Assembly (NCBI RefSeq): GCF_021398735.1
Contig: NZ_CP090349.1
Span: 4,793,001-4,857,000 of the forward strand
DNA from: Methylobacterium oryzae
GTDB taxonomy: Bacteria; Pseudomonadota; Alphaproteobacteria; Rhizobiales; Beijerinckiaceae
Direction: 5' to 3'
DNA: 64,000 nt
The notes beneath the pieces are model-generated. The model had not been told where the DNA came from, ran no database searches, and saw only the letters and a list, made by a program, of their open reading frames with translations. Below are positions 53,426 to 64,000 of the stretch, one piece after another (the first letter of the stretch is position 1; each line of letters opens with the position of its first letter). The translations under genes were made by a program, and so were the position numbers.

Positions 53426-54418
53426 ATGGCGGTTCTGGTGACGGGGGGTGCCGGCTACATCGGCAGCCACATGGTGCTGGCGCTCCTCGACGCCGGCCAT
53501 GAGGAGGTCGTCGTCCTCGACGATCTCTCCACCGGCTTCGACTGGGCGGTCCCAGAGGGTGTGAAGCTCGTCGTCGGCGACGTGGCCGACCAGGCCCTCG
53601 TGACACAGACCATCCTGCAGCACCGCATCGATGCCCTGGCCCACTTCGCCGCCAAGATCGTCGTGCCCGAATCCGTAGCCGACCCCCTGGGCTACTACCT
53701 CGCCAACACGGTGAAGACCCGCGCGCTGATCGAGGCGTCGGTGCGTGCCGGCGTCAAGAATGTCATCTTCTCCTCGACCGCGGCCGTCTACGGTGAGCCC
53801 GAGGCCTCGCCGGTTCCCGAGGACCTGCCGCTGAAGCCGATCAATCCCTACGGCCGCTCGAAGCTGATGAGCGAGTGGATGATCGCCGACGCCGCCGCGG
53901 CGCACGGCTTCTCCTACGTGGTCCTGCGCTACTTCAACGTCGCCGGCGCGGATCCGGAGGGACGGTCCGGCCAGTCGACGCCCAACGCCACGCACCTGAT
54001 CAAGGTGGCCACGCAGGCAGCGCTCGGCCAGCGCGCCCGGCTCGACGTCTTCGGGACCGACTACCCGACCCCGGACGGGTCGTGCCTGCGCGACTACATC
54101 CAGGTCTCGGACCTCGCGGAGGCGCATCGCCTCGCCCTCGACCATCTGCGCTCCGGTGGCGAGAGCCTGACGCTGAACTGCGGCTACGGGCGCGGTTATT
54201 CGGTCCTCGAGGTCGTCGAGGTCGTGAAGCGGATCTCGGGCCGCGACTTCGAAGTGCGGCTGTGCCCGCGCCGGCCCGGCGATCCGGCCCAAATCGTCGC
54301 CGAGGCGGCGCGCATCCGCGATCGCCTGGGCTGGCAGCCCCGGCACGACGACCTCGACGCCATCGTCGGCCAAGCCCTCGCCTGGGAAGAACGCCTGGAG
54401 AAGCGCAATCGGATCTGA
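53426..54418 (+). CDS. galE: UDP-glucose 4-epimerase
   Basis: A 330-residue extended SDR with the NAD motif GGAGYIGSHM (residues 7-16), a catalytic Ser-Thr in FSSTAAVYG and Tyr-x-x-x-Lys in NPYGRSKLM. It interconverts UDP-glucose and UDP-galactose for surface polysaccharide. A GAGG-type ribosome site precedes the ATG. The transglycosylase gene follows after 4 bases, so they are probably cotranscribed. Confidence 0.95.
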   Translation: MAVLVTGGAGYIGSHMVLALLDAGHEEVVVLDDLSTGFDWAVPEGVKLVVGDVADQALVTQTILQHRIDALAHFAAKIVVPESVADPLGYYLANTVKTRALIEASVRAGVKNVIFSSTAAVYGEPEASPVPEDLPLKPINPYGRSKLMSEWMIADAAAAHGFSYVVLRYFNVAGADPEGRSGQSTPNATHLIKVATQAALGQRARLDVFGTDYPTPDGSCLRDYIQVSDLAEAHRLALDHLRSGGESLTLNCGYGRGYSVLEVVEVVKRISGRDFEVRLCPRRPGDPAQIVAEAARIRDRLGWQPRHDDLDAIVGQALAWEERLEKRNRI

Positions 54419-54422
54419 CCGG

Positions 54423-55610
54423 ATGCATTCCCGTCGATGGATCCTGGCCGCGGCGGCGTGCCTCGCGACCGGCCCGGCCCGCGCCGAGGACGCCTTCCGG
54501 GCGTTCGTCGAGGCCCTGCGTCCGGACGCGGCGGCGCGGGGCGTCTCCGCCGCGACCTTCGACGCGGCGTTCCGCGGGATCACAGGACCTGATCCCGGTA
54601 TCCTGGCGCGAACCCGCCGCCAGAGCGAGTTCAGCCGGCCTGTCTGGGAGTACCTCGTCGGCGCGGTCTCGGCCGGCCGCATCGCGCGCGGTCGCGACCG
54701 CGCCGCCACCCTCGCGTCGACCCTGACGGCGATCGAGGCCCGCTACGGCGTTCCGGGTCCGGTGGTGATGGCGTTCTGGGGCGTCGAGTCGGATTTCGGA
54801 GCGAGTGCGGGCAGCGTCCCGACCGTCCGGGCGCTGGCGACGCTCGCCGAGGCGCGGCACCGCGGCAGCCTGTTCCGCGACGAGCTCCTCGCCGCCCTCA
54901 CGATCCTGCAGCGCGGCGACATCGCGCCCGACCGGATGAGCGGCAGCTGGGCTGGCGCGATGGGTCAGGTGCAATTCCTGCCCTCCACCTACCTGGCCCA
55001 CGCGGTCGACTTCGACGGCGACGGCCGGCGCGACATCTGGACCAGCGCGGCGGATTCGCTGGCCTCGATCGCCGCCTATCTCAAGGATCTCGGCTGGAAT
55101 CCGACCTTTTCCTGGGGCTACGAGGTGCGCCTGCCGAAGGAGTTCGACCTGAGCCGCTACGCGGGCGATCTCGCGAGCTTCGCCGAGCGCGGCGTTCGCC
55201 GCACCGACGGGCAGCCGCTGCCGGGGGCCGGGCGCGCCAGCCTGTTCCTGCCCGGAGGCCTCGGCGGGCCGGTCTTCCTGATCACCGATAATTTCGAGGT
55301 GGTCCGGGGCTACAACACATCGGATTCCTACGCGCTGGCAGTGGGTCACCTTGCCGACCGCCTCGCCGGCGGTCCGCCGCTGGCCGCGCCGTGGCCCGCC
55401 GGAGCCCGCCTCGACGGGCCGGGCCTCCGCGCCCTGCAGACCGGCCTCGCGGCTTCCGGCTTCTACGACGGGCCGACGGATGGACGCGCGGGCCCGAAGC
55501 TGCGCGAGGCGGTGCGGCGCTATCAGATCAGCGTCGGATTGCCGGCCGACGGGTACGCGACGCCGGCCCTGCTCGCCCGCGTGGCCGGGAAGGCAGCGCC
55601 GCGACGCTGA
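54423..55610 (+). CDS. Lytic murein transglycosylase (MltB type) with peptidoglycan-binding domain
   Basis: A 395-residue exported enzyme. It has a signal peptide (LAAAACLATGPARA, cleaved near residue 21), an SLT_2 catalytic domain with the acid Glu in FWGVESDFGASAG (about residue 121) and MGQVQFLPSTYL, and a C-terminal PG_binding_1 domain (LRALQTGLAASGFYDGPTDG, then LREAVRRYQ). It cleaves peptidoglycan glycan strands in the periplasm. It is cotranscribed with galE by position. Confidence 0.9.
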   Translation: MHSRRWILAAAACLATGPARAEDAFRAFVEALRPDAAARGVSAATFDAAFRGITGPDPGILARTRRQSEFSRPVWEYLVGAVSAGRIARGRDRAATLASTLTAIEARYGVPGPVVMAFWGVESDFGASAGSVPTVRALATLAEARHRGSLFRDELLAALTILQRGDIAPDRMSGSWAGAMGQVQFLPSTYLAHAVDFDGDGRRDIWTSAADSLASIAAYLKDLGWNPTFSWGYEVRLPKEFDLSRYAGDLASFAERGVRRTDGQPLPGAGRASLFLPGGLGGPVFLITDNFEVVRGYNTSDSYALAVGHLADRLAGGPPLAAPWPAGARLDGPGLRALQTGLAASGFYDGPTDGRAGPKLREAVRRYQISVGLPADGYATPALLARVAGKAAPRR

Positions 55611-55697
55611 GCCCGGCGAGAGGTTTAGACCCGCGCGCGGCTTCCACCTATAGTGGCCGCGGTCCGAACGGGCCCGGTTCGGCGTAAAGCGTACGGG

Positions 55698-57134
55698 ATG
55701 CGCATGGTCCTCGCTCGTCGGCGTCCTTCGGAACGCCCCCTCATCCTCGGGCTCTCGGTCCTGTTGGGGCTCGCGGAGGTGTCGACCTTCGGGGGCGGTC
55801 CGGCCTGCGCGCAGTGGGGCGACAGCTACCAGCAGCAGCAGGGCGGCACCTATTACCAGGCGCCGCCGCGCCGGCGGCCGCGGGACGCCTATTACCGCGA
55901 CGACGGGACGTCCGGGCGCCAGCCCCGCTACGCACCGCAGCAGGAGGCGCCGCGCCAGTTCTACTGGCCCTGGGAGGACAGGCCGCAGCCGGTGGCGCCG
56001 CAGCCGGAGCGCACCTACCGGGCCCCGCGCCAGCGAACCAATCCCTACGCGACCGGAGAGGCGCAGCGTCCGCCTCCCGCGGTGAAGCGGCGGGTCCGTC
56101 CGGCCCGGGCGCCGACACCGCCGAAGCCCGCGGTCGCCAAGACCGAGCCGAACGTCCAGATCGCCGTCTTTGGCGATTCCCTCGCCGACCATCTCGCCAA
56201 GGGCCTCGACGACGTGTTCGAGGACAATGCCGACGTCGCCGTGATCGACCGCGCGAAGGGCGACAGCGGTCTGGTGCGCAAGGACGTGGTCGACTGGCCG
56301 AAGGTCGCGCAGGACTACCTCCAGAGCAACGCGAAGGTGCGCTACGCCCTGGTGATGTTGGGCGCCAACGATCGGCAGCCGATCCGCGAGGGCGACGAGA
56401 CGGCCGATCCCCTCACGGACCGCTGGCGCGCCCTCTACCGCGCCCGGGTGGAGGCGCTGGCGAAAGTCTTCACCGACCGCAAGATCCCGCTGATCTGGGT
56501 CGGGCTGCCGCCGGTCCAGAGCGAGTCCCTGAGCCGGGACCTCGCTTCCCTGAACGACATCGTCCGGGACACCGTTACCAAGGCCGGCGGGACCTACGTC
56601 GATATCTGGCCGGGCTTCGTCGACGACCGGGACCGGTACGCCGCGTCGGGCCCGGATCCGGAAGGCCAGATCGCCAAGCTCCGTACCGCGGACGGTGTCC
56701 ATTTCACCAAGGCGGGCGATCGGAAGCTGGCCCACTTCGCCGATGTCGAGCTGAAGCGGCTGATGGGCGCGGTGCCGGGCACGGCCGAGCCGTCGCCGAC
56801 CGCGACCGTGGCGCCGACCGCACCGCCCGCGACACCCGGGCCGAGCCTCGACGGTACCGCGCCGGCCACCGATACCGCAGCGATCGATCGTCAGATCACC
56901 GCGATGCTGCCGAGCCTGCCGGAGCCGCCCGGCGTGCCGGCGCTCCCGGTGAAGCCCGCGGCCGGCCCCGTGGTACCGTTGAGCCGGAGCGAGGTGTCGC
57001 CCGGCGGCGCGCTGCTGAATGGGCGTCCGCGCGATCCGGACAATTCCGGGACCGTGGAGCGGACGCTGCTGCGCGGCAACGCGCCGATGCCGCAGCCCGG
57101 CCGAGCCGACGATTTCCGCTGGCCGCCGGGCTGA
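55698..57134 (+). CDS. DUF459 SGNH-hydrolase-fold exported protein
   Basis: A 478-residue protein of the DUF459/SGNH group. After a signal peptide (ILGLSVLLGLAEVSTFGGGPACAQ minus strings; cleaved near residue 35) comes a Gln/Pro/Arg-rich linker to about residue 145. The SGNH domain then follows, with GDSLADHL (Ser), VMLGANDRQPIR (Gly and Asn) and the terminal DGVHFTKAGDR (Asp and His). The rest is a Pro-rich tail. It probably acts on envelope glycans or acyl groups in the periplasm. The ATG at 55698 is my choice; one at 55704 and a GTG at 55653 are alternatives. Confidence 0.8.
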   Translation: MRMVLARRRPSERPLILGLSVLLGLAEVSTFGGGPACAQWGDSYQQQQGGTYYQAPPRRRPRDAYYRDDGTSGRQPRYAPQQEAPRQFYWPWEDRPQPVAPQPERTYRAPRQRTNPYATGEAQRPPPAVKRRVRPARAPTPPKPAVAKTEPNVQIAVFGDSLADHLAKGLDDVFEDNADVAVIDRAKGDSGLVRKDVVDWPKVAQDYLQSNAKVRYALVMLGANDRQPIREGDETADPLTDRWRALYRARVEALAKVFTDRKIPLIWVGLPPVQSESLSRDLASLNDIVRDTVTKAGGTYVDIWPGFVDDRDRYAASGPDPEGQIAKLRTADGVHFTKAGDRKLAHFADVELKRLMGAVPGTAEPSPTATVAPTAPPATPGPSLDGTAPATDTAAIDRQITAMLPSLPEPPGVPALPVKPAAGPVVPLSRSEVSPGGALLNGRPRDPDNSGTVERTLLRGNAPMPQPGRADDFRWPPG

Positions 57135-57169
57135 GCCGGGCGGGCCCTTCGCGCGCGCTCAGCAGGCCG

Positions 57170-58603
57170 TCAGCGCGGCAGGACGCTCGCGCCCATCAGC
57201 ATCTCGTCGATGGCGCGCGCCGCCTGACGGCCCTCGCGGATCGCCCAGACCACCAGGGACTGGCCGCGCCGCATGTCGCCGGCGGCCCAGATCTTCGCGT
57301 CCGACGTGCGGTAGTCGTCCTCGTTCGCCTCGACATTGCCACGCTTGTCGACGCCGACCCCGGACTGCTCCAGCAGACCCTTCTGGACCGAGCCCGCGAA
57401 GCCGATCGCCATGAAGACGAGGTCGGCCGGCAGCACGAACTCGGTGCCGGCGATCGGCTGGCGCTTGGCATCGACGCGGGCGCAGACCACGCCGGTGAGC
57501 TGGCCCTTCTTGTTCCCCTCGAGCCGCAGGGTCGCGGCCTGGAACTCGCGCTCCGCGCCCTCCGCCTGGCTGGACGAGGTCCGCATCTTGGTCGGCCAGT
57601 AGGGCCACACGGTGAGCTTGTCCTCCCGCTCCGGCGGGCGCGGGCGGATGTCGAGCTGCGTCACCGACAGGGCCCCCTGGCGGAACGCGGTGCCGACGCA
57701 GTCGGAGGCGGTGTCGCCGCCGCCGATGACCACCACGTTCTTGCCGGCGGCCAGGATCGGCTGCTCGCCGTTGCCGCGCATCGGCTCGGCGCTCACGCGC
57801 CGGTTCGACTGGACGAGGTAGGGCATCGCGTAGTGGACGCCCTCGAGGTCCTGGCCGGGAAGCTGCGGGTTGCGCGGATCCTCGGCGCCACCGCAGAACA
57901 TCACGGCGTCGAACTCGGCCTTGAGCTCGTCGACCGACTTCGTCACACCGATGTTCTGGTTGTAGTGGAAGACGACGCCCTCGGCCTCCATCTGGCGCAC
58001 GCGCCGGTCGATGTGGCGCTTCTCCATCTTGAAGTCCGGGATGCCGTAGCGGAGAAGGCCACCCGCCTTCGGCTCGCGCTCGAACACGTGGACGTCGTGC
58101 CCGACGCGGGCGAGCTGCTGCGCCGCCGCCATACCGGCCGGTCCGGAGCCCACGATCGCGACGCGCTTGCCGGTGCGGGTCTGCGCCGGCTCGGGCTTCA
58201 CCCAGCCCATGTTCCAGGCGCGGTCGGCGATCGCCTGCTCGATCGTCTTGATGGCGACCGGCTGGTTCTCGAGGTTGAGCGTGCACGCCTCCTCGCAGGG
58301 CGCGGGGCAGACGCGGCCGGTAAACTCCGGGAAGTTGTTCGTGGAGTGGAGGTTGCGGGACGCCTCCTCCCAATCCGACTGGAAGACGAGGTCGTTCCAG
58401 TCCGGGATCTGGTTGTGGACCGGGCAGCCCGTCGGCCCGTGGCAGAACGGGATGCCGCAATCCATGCAGCGCGCGGCCTGTTTCGTCAGGTCGTGCTCGT
58501 CGAGCGGGAGCGTGAACTCGCGGAAGTGCCGGACCCGGTCGGCGGCGAGCTGGTACTTCTGCTCCTGCCGGTCGAACTCGAGGAAGCCTGTGATCTTGCC
58601 CAT
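57170..58603 (-). CDS. gltD: Glutamate synthase (NADPH) small subunit
   Basis: A 477-residue FAD/NADPH-binding subunit. It has an N-terminal [4Fe-4S] Cys set ([17 protein letters not shown] and [12 protein letters not shown]), the FAD motif [19 protein letters not shown] and an NADPH motif [13 protein letters not shown]. It supplies electrons to GltB for the conversion of glutamine and 2-oxoglutarate to two glutamates. It lies 102 bases downstream of gltB in the same orientation. Confidence 0.95.
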   Translation of the reverse strand: MGKITGFLEFDRQEQKYQLAADRVRHFREFTLPLDEHDLTKQAARCMDCGIPFCHGPTGCPVHNQIPDWNDLVFQSDWEEASRNLHSTNNFPEFTGRVCPAPCEEACTLNLENQPVAIKTIEQAIADRAWNMGWVKPEPAQTRTGKRVAIVGSGPAGMAAAQQLARVGHDVHVFEREPKAGGLLRYGIPDFKMEKRHIDRRVRQMEAEGVVFHYNQNIGVTKSVDELKAEFDAVMFCGGAEDPRNPQLPGQDLEGVHYAMPYLVQSNRRVSAEPMRGNGEQPILAAGKNVVVIGGGDTASDCVGTAFRQGALSVTQLDIRPRPPEREDKLTVWPYWPTKMRTSSSQAEGAEREFQAATLRLEGNKKGQLTGVVCARVDAKRQPIAGTEFVLPADLVFMAIGFAGSVQKGLLEQSGVGVDKRGNVEANEDDYRTSDAKIWAAGDMRRGQSLVVWAIREGRQAARAIDEMLMGASVLPR

Positions 58604-58669
58604 TGGTCAGCCCCTGGGCCGGCCAGTCTCTGACTGCGCTGCCCGCGTCGTCGTCTCGTGTGGGTGCGT

Positions 58670-58693
58670 GACCGGGCGGGAGCCCGCCCGGTC
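58670..58693 (-). other. Strong hairpin in the gltB-gltD gap
   Basis: A perfect inverted repeat (GACCGGGCGG/CCGCCCGGTC around GAGC) lies between the gltB stop and the gltD start, both on the minus strand. No T run follows. It could attenuate gltD expression or protect the gltB message, giving unequal subunit amounts. It is not a complete terminator because gltD lacks another obvious promoter. Confidence 0.5.
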
Positions 58694-58705
58694 TCAGGAA
58701 GTCGC

Positions 58706-63421
<4,716 letters not shown>

Positions 63422-63970
63422 GCTTCGTCTCGTCCTTCCCTCGAACCCGTCCGCAGCCAAGAACCCGCGAGCATGTTTCATGCCCGCAAGCCGTCGGCGC
63501 CACGCGCCCGGCCTCTTGCCGCAGGCCATCCGGCCGGTCCGGGAGGACACGTCCGTCGGCCTGCGTTCATCGAGGACCCGGACCGCTCGGAGAGCGGTGC
63601 GCTGGCGCGCCCGTGTCCGTCTGCCGAAACTTCTCGCCCGCGCGCGAGACGGCGACGGCCGGGATGCACGGCCGATGGGACAGTTGTGCTGTCCTAAGTC
63701 GCGAAACTGCCAGATTGAAATGTTTTCAGCAAGAGACTGCAGGCCGCGACGGTGTCGCCGCTCTGGATGATGGGCCGGGATCCGCTCCGCGCCTCCGCAA
63801 TCTCGCCCGAATCGCGGGATCTACGGGTCGTGCCGAGCACAAGCGGCATGCGGGGCAACGACCTCGCCGGCATGGTCGAGGTCCGGGTCTACCGGCCCGG
63901 ACCATGCCGGAACCGGACACGAACCGGACACTCTGCCGGGTCTCCAAACCCAGAACGCACAAGAGTGACG
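63422..63970. other. Intergenic region upstream of gltB
   Basis: This 549-base gap has no gene that I can support. It must carry the gltB promoter on the minus strand; I find no clear nitrogen-control sigma-54 site. A hairpin (GGTCCGGG/CCCGGACC, 63880-63903) and a tandem repeat of GAACCGGACAC at about 63910-63930 lie near the right end. Both may belong to the right-hand gene. Confidence 0.4.
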
Positions 63971-64000
63971 ATGACGAGCAGAGCCGCTGCGCGCTTCCCA
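63971..64000 (+). CDS. Possible start of a truncated gene at the window edge
   Basis: An ATG at 63971 opens a frame (MTSRAAARFP) that runs off the window end; a purine-rich AAGAG lies about 5-10 bases upstream. Ten codons cannot establish a gene. It is listed so that the edge is not missed. Confidence 0.25.
   Translation, partial: MTSRAAARFP

Noticed and set aside
54000..56735. Minus-strand frame antisense to galE, the transglycosylase and DUF459 gene (about 911 codons)
   Set aside because: No family motif and composition typical of a shadow; three good genes lie on the other strand.
63690..63760. Sigma-54 promoter for gltB
   Set aside because: TGGCAG is present on the minus strand near 63715, but the matching -12 TTGC element is absent at the required spacing.

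Overview
This 64 kb window is about 70% G+C and encodes core functions typical of an alphaproteobacterium of the order Hyphomicrobiales (Rhizobiales). The markers are CpdR, a MucR/Ros regulator, the giant NAD-dependent glutamate dehydrogenase, a DUF1178-nitrilase-GrxC cluster, a phasin and an EcfG-type stress promoter in front of csbD. Codon use and the protein set fit Methylobacterium or a close relative, although no methylotrophy gene lies in the window. I see no insertion sequence, integrase, prophage, CRISPR array or rRNA. The only tRNA is a tRNA-Leu(CAA). The region looks like ordinary chromosome.

Layout: 1-4.9 kb holds small secreted and membrane proteins, a single-domain response regulator, a DUF1275 protein overlapping a WD40 protein, and an O-antigen-ligase-like membrane protein. 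4.9-11.4 kb (mostly minus strand) holds an exported esterase, an RsmB-type rRNA methyltransferase with an apparent CTG start, PanE, GuaB and a lipoprotein. 11.5-16.7 kb is an efflux neighbourhood with three MFS transporters, a DoxX protein and a MarR regulator that has a palindromic site beside its own start codon. 16.9-21.7 kb is the NAD-glutamate dehydrogenase. 21.7-26.9 kb carries another MFS pump, a MucR protein lacking most zinc ligands, an outer-membrane barrel protein, an SDR with Phe in place of the catalytic Tyr, and TadA. 27.0-30.4 kb holds the stress proteins CsbD and DUF1328, an RluB-type pseudouridine synthase with a very long basic tail, RsmD and a cupin. 30.4-35.5 kb holds an XRE regulator, a phasin coupled to an alpha/beta hydrolase, an acyl-CoA synthetase and an SDR, which suggests acyl or polyhydroxyalkanoate metabolism. 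35.6-38.0 kb is MutL and an unknown protein. 38.1-42.9 kb is a complete Liv-type ABC importer, divergent from the 2-keto-3-deoxygalactonate genes dgoK-dgoA. 44.8-47.4 kb has two small exported or membrane proteins and a histone-deacetylase-like/renalase-like pair. 47.8-52.0 kb holds membrane proteins including a DsbB-like protein, DUF1178, nitrilase, GrxC, CpdR and an N-formylglutamate amidohydrolase. 52.4-57.1 kb is cell envelope (GalU, GalE, a lytic transglycosylase, a DUF459 SGNH hydrolase). 57.2-63.4 kb is glutamate synthase (GltD, GltB).

Functionally, GltBD and the glutamate dehydrogenase form the two sides of glutamate balance, GalU/GalE supply sugar nucleotides, and DgoK/DgoA complete a galactonate route. 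The most interesting non-coding signal is a strong candidate trans-acting small RNA on the minus strand at about 52091-52186, between the N-formylglutamate amidohydrolase gene and galU. It has a well-spaced promoter, two hairpins, a single-stranded anti-Shine-Dalgarno segment and a UUCG-capped terminator with a T run. Most large open frames lying antisense to these genes are compositional shadows of GC-rich coding and were left out.
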